From assembly GCF_009664975.1 (NCBI RefSeq), contig NZ_WJXB01000004.1, forward strand, positions 558,001 to 622,000: 64,000 nt of DNA, given 5' to 3'. The notes beneath the pieces are model-generated. The model was given only the letters and a program-made list of their open reading frames with translations, was not told where the DNA came from and did no database searches. The stretch comes from Paenibacillus monticola. GTDB taxonomy: Bacteria; Bacillota; Bacilli; Paenibacillales; Paenibacillaceae. Numbering within the stretch: position 1 is the first letter of the stretch; the number at the start of each line of letters is the position of its first letter. Shown here piece after piece: positions 17,594-25,729 of this stretch. The position numbers were made by a program, and so were the translations under genes.

Positions 17594-19207
17594 ATGCATA
17601 CAAGAAGTAAACCCTGGAAGCTGATGTTGACTGGAGCCATAAGTTTGACGTTACTGGCCGGCTGCGGTACGTCCAACAATGCAGAGACAAACGGAGCCAG
17701 TAGTGGAGATGTCGTCGTAAGCAAGGAAGATTTCCCAATTGTGAGTAAACCCGTGACGCTGTCACTAATGGCTCCTGACGTAGGGATTCAAAACTGGGAG
17801 GATATGGCTGTTCTTCAGCAGATGGAAAAGAAGACAGGCATTTCTTTTAAATATCTGAATGTACCTAAAGACAGTTTTGACACTAAGAAGAATTTGGTCT
17901 TCGCTAGCGGAGAATACCCGGATGTTTTTTATGCCTCAGGTTTGACTACCGCAGAGCAGATGAACTATGGAGAGCAGGGAATTTTGATTCCACTTGAAGA
18001 TCTCATTGAAGAATATGCCCCTAATTTCAAGGCTCTAATGGAGGAGAATCCTGATGTCCGCAAATCCATTACCGCACCAGATGGACATATTTATTCCTTG
18101 CCTGTAGTGGAATATAGCCAACACTGGTACCGCAACCCGATGTGGTACAACGGGGATTTCCTGAAAGCATTGAAGATAGACAAGCTTCCGGAAACGACTG
18201 AGGAATTATATACCTACCTAAAGCGTGTTAAAGAGGAGGACCCGAACGGTAACGGACTCGCGGATGAAATTCCAATCTCCTCTGTTACGGTCACCGCCGC
18301 TAACCTTAGAGATATTCGCACCTGGCTTCTTGGAGCCTTCGGCATCTATGATGATGAGATCTATATAGATGATGTGGACAAGGTGCATTATACCGCGATG
18401 GAAGAAGGCTATAAGCAATATTTGATCTATATGAACCGTCTGTGGTCCGAGGAGCTGCTTGATCATGAGAGTTTCTCACAGACAGCAGAGCAGAAAAAAG
18501 CCAAAGCGCAGAATAATCGGGTGGCCCTTTTCTCGGATTGGCATGCTTATATGACCAAAGGTGGAGAGCCGTCCATGGAAGATCCAATGTTTGCCCCTGT
18601 AAAAAGCGATATGGTTGATGCACCCGCAATATCTAAGAATAGAGGAATTACAACTGGAGCATTTGCTATTACAAAAAGCAATAAGCAGCCGGAGGCTTCC
18701 ATGCGCTGGGTTGACTATTTATATTCCTACGAAGGTGCTCTATTCTTCAATAAGGGCCCTGAAGGAACGCTCTGGGAATATACAGATGAAGCAGCTAGAA
18801 TCAAGCAATATCTGCCTGTTCCGGGCGGAGTTGAAATGGAAGACTACCGGGCTACACTAACACCTAACTATGGAATCCCTGCACCTACGCTATCCATGGA
18901 TGATATCAACAAAGGTCTGAAGACAGATTTTGATTTGTGGGTTGAAAAAGAAACGAAAGAGAAACTTCTTGATAAGGGCGCGAGAATTCCTTTTCCAGTC
19001 TTGTTTCTTACCGGAGAAGAGCAGACTGAAATCAATAGTTTGAACTCTGACTTAAGCACTTATGTAAAACAAATGGAAGCGAAATTTATTATCGGAGCAG
19101 AGCCGATTGCCAACTGGGCCAAATACCTGGAGACGCTCAAGAAAATGGGCGGAGAACGTGTAACTGAAATCTACCAGAATGCTTATGACCGCTGGGAATC
19201 CAGCTAA
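17594..19207 (+). CDS. Extracellular oligosaccharide-binding lipoprotein (system 2)
   Basis: A 537-residue lipoprotein: basic MHTRSKPWK, hydrophobic stretch, lipobox LLAGC with Cys24, then a Ser/Asn-rich linker and a large family-1 type binding domain. Segments such as EYPDVFYASGL and DPNGNGLADEIPI (a calcium-binding-like Asp/Asn loop, about residues 215-227) are common in this group of oligosaccharide-binding proteins. The ATG at 17594 has GGAGG eight bases upstream; an ATG five codons earlier lacks one. It follows the two permeases and precedes GH3, GH38 and GH130, which suggests binding of beta-/alpha-mannosyl oligosaccharides. Binding specificity is inferred only from context. Confidence 0.88.
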   Translation: MHTRSKPWKLMLTGAISLTLLAGCGTSNNAETNGASSGDVVVSKEDFPIVSKPVTLSLMAPDVGIQNWEDMAVLQQMEKKTGISFKYLNVPKDSFDTKKNLVFASGEYPDVFYASGLTTAEQMNYGEQGILIPLEDLIEEYAPNFKALMEENPDVRKSITAPDGHIYSLPVVEYSQHWYRNPMWYNGDFLKALKIDKLPETTEELYTYLKRVKEEDPNGNGLADEIPISSVTVTAANLRDIRTWLLGAFGIYDDEIYIDDVDKVHYTAMEEGYKQYLIYMNRLWSEELLDHESFSQTAEQKKAKAQNNRVALFSDWHAYMTKGGEPSMEDPMFAPVKSDMVDAPAISKNRGITTGAFAITKSNKQPEASMRWVDYLYSYEGALFFNKGPEGTLWEYTDEAARIKQYLPVPGGVEMEDYRATLTPNYGIPAPTLSMDDINKGLKTDFDLWVEKETKEKLLDKGARIPFPVLFLTGEEQTEINSLNSDLSTYVKQMEAKFIIGAEPIANWAKYLETLKKMGGERVTEIYQNAYDRWESS

Positions 19208-19246
19208 CAGTTAACCATATCTATAACATTAGAGAGGTGCTCCTGA

Positions 19247-21559
19247 ATGAATTATAAGAATAAGAATCTGCCTGTACCGGATCGGGTTCATGATCTGTTG
19301 CAGCGCATGACTCTGGAAGAGAAGGCTGGACAACTAGTCCAGCCTTTCGGTTGGAAGTGCTTTGAGAAGAGGGCCGATGGAACCGTCGAAATGACGGAAG
19401 TGTTCAAGAATCAGATGGCCCGGGGCGGCGTGGGCTCTCTCTACGGCACCTTGCGGGCCGATCCATGGACGGGTGTCACTCTGGAGAGTGGACTGTCGCC
19501 CAAAGAAGGGGCTGCAGCCATCAACACCATTCAAGCTTATGCGATGAAGGAGAGCCGGCTAGGCATCCCTATTCTATTTGGTGAGGAGTGCTCACATGGG
19601 CATATGGCCATCGGCGCTACCGTATTTCCTGTTCCGCTGGCAGTAGGCAGTACATGGAATCCTGAGCTTTACCGGGAGATGTGCCGCGTGGTCGCACTCG
19701 AAACCCGTAGTCAGGGTGGTGCTGCAACGTACTCGCCGGTGTTGGATGTGGTGCGTGATCCCAGGTGGGGGCGGACAGAGGAATCTTTTGGAGAAGATCC
19801 GTATCTTATCGCGACGATGGGAGTCGAGGCTGTCAAAGGCCTGCAGGGAGAGAGATTGGATGCAGACGATGTGATCCTGGCCACGCTGAAGCATTTTGCC
19901 GCATACGGCAGCTCAGAAGGTGGGCGGAATTCCGCCGCAGTGCACATGGGGCTTAGAGAGCTTCATGAAGTAGATCTTCTTCCCTTCCGTAAAGCGGTTG
20001 AGGCTGGGGCACGCTCGATTATGACCGCTTACAATGAAATTGATGGTGTACCCTGTACGACCAATCGTTATTTATTGCAGGAAATCCTCCGGGAACAATG
20101 GGGATTTGACGGGTTTGTCATTACGGATTGTGGTGCTTTGGGTATGCTGGTACAGGGGCATAACACAGCAGACAGTGGAGAAGTCGCTGTTGCACAGGCA
20201 CTCTTGGCGGGAATAGATATGGAGATGTCGGGAGAGATGTTCGAGGAGTTTCTGTCTTCTGCCATAAGGAATGGGCTGCTGCAGGAAGCTGATCTGGACC
20301 GCGCTGCTGCCAGAATTCTTGACATGAAATTCACCCTGGGACTGTTCGATCAGCCCTATGTTGATCCTGAACGAGCCCAGCAAGTGATTGGGAAAAAGGA
20401 GCACCGCGATCTGGCCAGACAATTGGCTAATGAGAGTATTATCTTGCTTAAGAACTCGGCAGGAACCCTTCCTTTGCCTAAAAATATCGGTTCTATTGCT
20501 GTTATTGGTCCTAATGCAGATGCGCCTTACAATCAGTTGGGAGACTACACCTCCCCTCAGCCCAAAGGGGCAATTGTAACGGTGTTGGATGGCATTCGTA
20601 CCGCCCTTGGCGGAGATGCAGACAAAGTGCTGTATGCACCGGGTTGCCGAATTAAAGGAGACTCGAAAGAAGGTTTCCCTTATGCTCTGGATTGTGCCGC
20701 TCGAGCGGATGCCGTTGTTATGGTGATTGGAGGCTCGAGTGCACGTGATTTTGGCGAAGGGTCTATAGATTTGCTGACTGGGGCATCCGTTGTCACTGAC
20801 CACCCATGGAGTGATATGGAGTGCGGAGAGGGGATTGACCGATCCACCTTGAACCTTCTGGGTGCGCAGTTGGAGCTCGTTCAGGAAATCTGCAAGCTGG
20901 GTAAACAGGTGATTGTGGTCTACATCAATGGGCGCCCAATTGCGGAGCCTTGGATCACACAGCACGTAGATGCGATTCTGGAAGCCTGGTATCCGGGACA
21001 GGCAGGAGGACAAGCGGTAGCGGATATCCTGTTTGGTGAAGTGAATCCTTCCGGGCGGCTGACGATCAGCATTCCGAAGCATGTAGGACAGCTTCCGGTT
21101 TATTACTATAAGCGGCGGACTAGAGGCAAACGATATTTGGAAACAGATTTCAATGCTGAATATCCATTTGGTTTTGGGCTCAGCTATAGCGAATTTAATT
21201 ATAGCAATTTGCAGGTAGAACCGAAAATTATCGATGCAGACGGGGAAGCGCTTGTTTCGGTCGATGTGACCAATTCAAGCGGAGTACCTGGAGCTGAGGT
21301 TGTCCAAATGTACATTTCGGATTTGGCGGCGTCACTCACCCGGCCTGAGAAATCACTGAAGGGTTTCCGTAAAATCAGCCTCCAACCGGGAGAGACGAAA
21401 AAGGTCTCTTTCAGCGTAGGAAGAGAGCAGCTTGAATTCGTCTCCTTGGATCTTTCACGGATCGTTGAAGATGGTGATTTCACAATTATGGTTGGACCTC
21501 ATTCCGAAGAATATTTGACAGCACCTCTGTGTGTTAAGACCGGAAAGGATTCGGAATGA
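19247..21559 (+). CDS. GH3 beta-glycosidase (beta-glucosidase-like, with FnIII-like C-terminus)
   Basis: A 770-residue cytoplasmic GH3 enzyme. The TIM-barrel domain carries KHFAAYGSSEGGRN and the nucleophile Asp294 in FVITDCGALG. The second alpha/beta domain (about 385-600) includes GGSSARDFGEG, and the C-terminal fibronectin III-like domain ends near residue 765. The layout is that of beta-glucosidase/beta-xylosidase GH3 proteins, not of NagZ-type N-acetylglucosaminidases, whose KHFPGHG motif is absent. It overlaps the next GH38 gene by 4 bases (ATGA). In an N-glycan or mannan pathway it could remove a beta-linked terminal sugar; the actual sugar is not determinable here. Confidence 0.9.
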   Translation: MNYKNKNLPVPDRVHDLLQRMTLEEKAGQLVQPFGWKCFEKRADGTVEMTEVFKNQMARGGVGSLYGTLRADPWTGVTLESGLSPKEGAAAINTIQAYAMKESRLGIPILFGEECSHGHMAIGATVFPVPLAVGSTWNPELYREMCRVVALETRSQGGAATYSPVLDVVRDPRWGRTEESFGEDPYLIATMGVEAVKGLQGERLDADDVILATLKHFAAYGSSEGGRNSAAVHMGLRELHEVDLLPFRKAVEAGARSIMTAYNEIDGVPCTTNRYLLQEILREQWGFDGFVITDCGALGMLVQGHNTADSGEVAVAQALLAGIDMEMSGEMFEEFLSSAIRNGLLQEADLDRAAARILDMKFTLGLFDQPYVDPERAQQVIGKKEHRDLARQLANESIILLKNSAGTLPLPKNIGSIAVIGPNADAPYNQLGDYTSPQPKGAIVTVLDGIRTALGGDADKVLYAPGCRIKGDSKEGFPYALDCAARADAVVMVIGGSSARDFGEGSIDLLTGASVVTDHPWSDMECGEGIDRSTLNLLGAQLELVQEICKLGKQVIVVYINGRPIAEPWITQHVDAILEAWYPGQAGGQAVADILFGEVNPSGRLTISIPKHVGQLPVYYYKRRTRGKRYLETDFNAEYPFGFGLSYSEFNYSNLQVEPKIIDADGEALVSVDVTNSSGVPGAEVVQMYISDLAASLTRPEKSLKGFRKISLQPGETKKVSFSVGREQLEFVSLDLSRIVEDGDFTIMVGPHSEEYLTAPLCVKTGKDSE

Positions 21560-24500
21560 AGCGTATAAACCGCTTTATAGATTGGCTAGCGCAGGGGCAG
21601 TGGACACAGTATATAGAAATCGGGGAATGGTCACTTCGCAAGTCCCGTTATATGGTTCCAGGACTATACGAGCATGAAACCGAAAAGTGGCAGAGCCAGA
21701 AAGTGGCCCACTTGGATGGAGGTCATGGAACGACATATTTTCTGCATCAAGATATTTCAATTCCAGCGGAATGGTCTGGGGAGGAGGCTGCACTGCTGTA
21801 TAAGGGCGGTGGAGAGGGCCTTCTCCGAATTGACGGCGAAGCATACCACGGGCTGGATAAGAATCACTGGTTCATCTCTTTGCCTGTGGGTGCCCCCGGC
21901 AAGGTGCTTGCCCTGGATATCGAGCTGTATGATCCAATACCTGAGCCTGAGGATGCGCTCAATCATCAGGCGACAATCAACCCTCCCATGGCGGGTGTGT
22001 CCATCTCGCTGGTGCGCGTGAACCTTCCGGTATACAGCTTGCTGCATACGGTAAAGGTGGTGCTTGAAGCAGCCGTCCTTCTCCCTGAGGGAGATATGCG
22101 TCGGATTCGTATCATGCAGGCGCTTAACCATGCCATGGATTCGTTATACACGGAATCGGAAGGACTGGCTCAGAGCAATAAAGTCACTGAGGTGGAAAGC
22201 CGGTTGCGGGAGGCCGTGTCTTCGCACAGGCTGCCTGCGCAGCTTGATGGAACGATGCATATGGTGGGACAGTCGCATATTGACATCGCCTGGCTGTGGC
22301 CGGTAAGGGAAACCGTACGCAAAGTAAGCCGAACCTTCTCTACTATATGTGCATTGATGGACAAGTATCCGGATTTTCGCTATTCCCAAAGCCAGCCTCA
22401 GCTTTATGCCTTTGCCAAAGAGCATTACCCTGAGCTATATCAACGCATTAAGGCGAAGGTGGCTGAAGGAAGATGGGAACTGGTCGGGGGAATGTGGGTG
22501 GAGCCTGATCTGAATATTCCGGGCGGTGAATCGCTGGTGAGGCAGATGTTGTACGGACAAGGCTTCTACCAAAAAGAATTTGGCAAAATGTCCACGATTG
22601 AGTGGCTGCCGGATACATTTGGCTATTGCGCCTCCCTTCCCCAACTGCTGAAGCAGGCGGGAGTTGATTATTTCATGACGACTAAGCTGGGCTGGAATGA
22701 TACGAATACGTTCCCGCACACGCTGTTTCACTGGGTAGGCATTGATGGAACATCAATCGTAGCCTATCAGAATCATGGGGTGAATGAGCATACACATCCG
22801 AAGGATGTTCATGAACACTGGCAGTCCTACGGTAATAAAGATCAGCATGATGAGCTGATGCTGCTGTACGGTCATGGCGATGGTGGCGGAGGCGTAACGC
22901 ATGAGATGCTGGAGTATATCGGGCGAACAGAGCTTATGGTGGGACAGCCTGTAAGCAAGTATTCTACAGCAGAGGCCTTTTTCTCAGAAATCGGCAAGCG
23001 GCAGCCGGAGCTTCCCATGTGGCATGGCGATCTTTACCTAGAGCTTCATCGAGGAACGTTCACGACACATGCCTACAATAAGCGCAATAACCGCAAAGCT
23101 GAAATATTGTACCGAAGTGCCGAGATCTGGAGCCAGTTGGCTGATCCTGAAGGCGGCACCGAACAGACAGAGCCGGCGCTGCAGGAGGGCTGGAAGCTGA
23201 TCCTGCTCAATCAGTTCCACGACATTATTCCGGGGACCTCGATACCTGAAGTGTACGAAACCTCAAAGGCACAATATCTAGAAGTTTTCAAACAAGGCCA
23301 TCAAGTGCTGAATACCTCCATGAATGCATTGGCCACACAGATGAATACCACTGGAAAAGGTCAGCCGTATGTAGTGTTTAATAGCTTTGGCTGGGAGCGT
23401 GAGGGTGTTGTGCATGTTAAGGGAGACAGCAGTCTTGCTTCAGTACAAGCCTTCGATGATGAGGGTCCGCTGGACAGTGATGTCTGGATTCCCGATGAAG
23501 CAGGAGTGCAGTACGACTTAGCCGTTCATGTCTCGGGCATTCCGGCATTTGGCTGCCGCGTATTCTGGCTGCGTAACGGACCGGGGAACACAGGTAGAGT
23601 GGAGCCTAGAGCAGAGGCGTTTCCGGATAGTTGGGAGACGCCTCACTATATCCTCGATTTTAATGGAAATGGTGAAATCATTCGCTGGTTTGATAAAGAA
23701 GCTGAGCATGAGCTGCTTCAGGCGGGGCAGATCGCCAATAAGCTACAATTTTTCCATGATACTCCGACCTTGTGGGATGCGTGGGATCTGGACCCCCGTT
23801 TTGAACAGCAGCCAGCAGGAGAGGCGAAGCTGCTGGATAAGGAAATTCTCGTAAATGGACAGGTTCTAGTAATCCTGAAATTCCGTTGGCAGCTTAACGA
23901 TTCTGTCATTGAACAGAAGGTGATTCTCTCCAAATTTAGCCGCCGAGTCGATTTTCAGACAAAAGTGGTTTGGAAGGAAGAACACAAGTTGCTCAAAGTT
24001 GCTTTTCCAGTAAATGTGCTGGCGACTAAGGCGACTTATGAGATTCCCTTTGGAGCGCTGGAGAGACCTACGCACAGGAACACTAGCTGGGAGCAGGCAC
24101 AGTTTGAAGTGTGTGGGCACCGGTGGGCTGACCTGTCGGAGGATGGCTATGGCGTGAGCCTCTTAAACGATTGTAAATATGGATACGATATCCATAATGG
24201 GATTATGCGTCTTTCATTGCTGCGTTCCCCCTCTTGGCCGGACAAAGAGGCAGATCGCGGCGAGCATCTGTTTACTTATTCCTTGTACCCGCATGCCGAA
24301 GATTGGCGCAAGGCGCATGTGGTCAGGGAAGCTGCAGATCTGAATGAACCACTGCAGGCCTGTTATGAGGAATCACATCCAGGGATTCATCCGAGTACTT
24401 ACGCTTGGCTAGGCTTTCAGAGCGAGCATGTTGTGCTGGATACGATTAAAGGCGCTGAGGATGGTAGCGGGACAATTGTCAGACTATACGAATCTGCGGG

Positions 24501-24735
24501 CGGAAGGGGCACGGTTACACTGGATTGGAAGATAGCAGATATCCGTGTCAGCTCGGTGAATTTGCTGGAGGCAGAGAATGGACGGCTGGAAACTACCAAC
24601 GGAGCGATTACACTGTCCTTTAAGCCCTACGAGATCAAGACGATCAAAATTAACCATAAATATTATTCTCAGGAGGTAACTCATGAAGATCACAAGACAT
24701 CCGAACAATCCGATTGTAGTTCCAGGAGGTTATGA
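21556..24735 (+). CDS. GH38 alpha-mannosidase (long, Ams1/ManC-type subgroup)
   Basis: A 1059-residue alpha-mannosidase with an N-terminal beta-rich domain of about 225 residues before the catalytic barrel. The zinc site begins with QSHIDIAWLWP (His241, Asp243) and the nucleophile is Asp353 in EWLPDTFGY; another zinc His is in NQFHDIIPGTS. This organisation is that of the cytoplasmic/Ams1-like GH38 subgroup and differs clearly from the GH38 at 12534, so the two are not recent duplicates. The C-terminus runs 53 bases into the GH130 gene, including its ribosome site, so the last 20 or so residues are probably a read-over tail. It is translationally coupled to the GH3 gene upstream. Confidence 0.92.
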   Translation: MKRINRFIDWLAQGQWTQYIEIGEWSLRKSRYMVPGLYEHETEKWQSQKVAHLDGGHGTTYFLHQDISIPAEWSGEEAALLYKGGGEGLLRIDGEAYHGLDKNHWFISLPVGAPGKVLALDIELYDPIPEPEDALNHQATINPPMAGVSISLVRVNLPVYSLLHTVKVVLEAAVLLPEGDMRRIRIMQALNHAMDSLYTESEGLAQSNKVTEVESRLREAVSSHRLPAQLDGTMHMVGQSHIDIAWLWPVRETVRKVSRTFSTICALMDKYPDFRYSQSQPQLYAFAKEHYPELYQRIKAKVAEGRWELVGGMWVEPDLNIPGGESLVRQMLYGQGFYQKEFGKMSTIEWLPDTFGYCASLPQLLKQAGVDYFMTTKLGWNDTNTFPHTLFHWVGIDGTSIVAYQNHGVNEHTHPKDVHEHWQSYGNKDQHDELMLLYGHGDGGGGVTHEMLEYIGRTELMVGQPVSKYSTAEAFFSEIGKRQPELPMWHGDLYLELHRGTFTTHAYNKRNNRKAEILYRSAEIWSQLADPEGGTEQTEPALQEGWKLILLNQFHDIIPGTSIPEVYETSKAQYLEVFKQGHQVLNTSMNALATQMNTTGKGQPYVVFNSFGWEREGVVHVKGDSSLASVQAFDDEGPLDSDVWIPDEAGVQYDLAVHVSGIPAFGCRVFWLRNGPGNTGRVEPRAEAFPDSWETPHYILDFNGNGEIIRWFDKEAEHELLQAGQIANKLQFFHDTPTLWDAWDLDPRFEQQPAGEAKLLDKEILVNGQVLVILKFRWQLNDSVIEQKVILSKFSRRVDFQTKVVWKEEHKLLKVAFPVNVLATKATYEIPFGALERPTHRNTSWEQAQFEVCGHRWADLSEDGYGVSLLNDCKYGYDIHNGIMRLSLLRSPSWPDKEADRGEHLFTYSLYPHAEDWRKAHVVREAADLNEPLQACYEESHPGIHPSTYAWLGFQSEHVVLDTIKGAEDGSGTIVRLYESAGGRGTVTLDWKIADIRVSSVNLLEAENGRLETTNGAITLSFKPYEIKTIKINHKYYSQEVTHEDHKTSEQSDCSSRRL

Positions 24736-25699
24736 GTGGCGGAAAGTCACGGTGTTCAACCCTGCGGTTATTATAGATAACGATAAGTTCTATATGATTG
24801 AGCGCACGGCAGGTTCGCTAACCCCGTGCAAGAATGTTCTAGGCCTGCTGGAAAGTGAGGACGGTGTGAATTTCACACATGTTCAAAGCGAACCGATTGT
24901 GACCCCAGATATGCTGGGTTTCCCTTATGGAAGCGTACAGGACCCCCGAATTGTAAAAATTGAGGGTACATATTACTTGAACTATGCCCTACGGCCGTGT
25001 GCCATGAACTACTATCCTACAGGAGCCGGAGTGCCAGAGCGTTCAATTCCGAAGTATCCGGATGGCTGGGGCGAAGAGGAAGGGCATTGGCTGACCCGCT
25101 CTTCCATTCTGAAGTCGGACAACCTGATAGATTGGGAGTTCGTAGCGGATACGACACCACTGGATATCAATGACCGGGACAACATCTTGTTCCCAGAGAA
25201 GATTAATGGCAAGTATGTGCTGCTGCGTCGTCCAGAGGAATATGTGGGAGAAGTTTACGGAACGGAAACGGCGGCGATGTGGATTACCTACTCTGAGGAC
25301 CTCATTCATTGGGAGGAGCCGAAACTTCTAGCCAAGGCAGAAAATTCCACCTGGGAATCGAGGAAGATCGGGGGCTCAACGCCGCCGGTACGCACGGATA
25401 AGGGCTGGTTAGTGCTCTACCACGGCGTCGATGAGAACATCATATACCGCGTAGGAGCAATGCTGTTGGATCTGGACAACCCGGAAAAGGTTATCGCCCG
25501 AACGAACAACTTCATTATGGAACCGGAAACGTATTATGAGAAGTTTGGTTACCAAATTCCTAATGTGGTGTTCCCAACTGGAAATGTGGTCAAGGACGGA
25601 CTGCTCTACATCTATTACGGGGTTACCGATACTGCCATCGCGCTTGCTACCGTTCCCTTGGATCAACTGGTAGAGCATATATTGAATGAGCTATCCTAA
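24683..25699 (+). CDS. GH130 beta-mannoside phosphorylase
   Basis: A 338-residue cytoplasmic protein of family GH130. It has the five-bladed propeller start RHPNNPIV, FNPAVI near 25-30, and the catalytic Asp87 in GSVQDPRI; basic residues that bind phosphate are expected in RRP (about 178-180) and near KIGGSTPP. Family members cleave Man-beta-1,4-GlcNAc, Man-beta-1,4-Glc or beta-1,4-mannooligosaccharides with phosphate to give mannose-1-phosphate. With two alpha-mannosidases and a GH125 nearby, Man-beta-1,4-GlcNAc from N-glycan cores is an attractive substrate, but mannooligosaccharides fit as well. The ATG follows CAGGAGGTAACTC; the gene ends the operon and is convergent with the regulator at 25730. 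Confidence 0.9.
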   Translation: MKITRHPNNPIVVPGGYEWRKVTVFNPAVIIDNDKFYMIERTAGSLTPCKNVLGLLESEDGVNFTHVQSEPIVTPDMLGFPYGSVQDPRIVKIEGTYYLNYALRPCAMNYYPTGAGVPERSIPKYPDGWGEEEGHWLTRSSILKSDNLIDWEFVADTTPLDINDRDNILFPEKINGKYVLLRRPEEYVGEVYGTETAAMWITYSEDLIHWEEPKLLAKAENSTWESRKIGGSTPPVRTDKGWLVLYHGVDENIIYRVGAMLLDLDNPEKVIARTNNFIMEPETYYEKFGYQIPNVVFPTGNVVKDGLLYIYYGVTDTAIALATVPLDQLVEHILNELS

Positions 25700-25729
25700 G
25701 GCTGGATTCATCAATTTATTTCATTCACA

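Noticed and set aside
20072..21082. 336-codon minus-strand frame inside GH3
   Set aside because: Antisense to strongly conserved GH3 motifs; composition is Arg/Ser/His-rich as in shadow frames.
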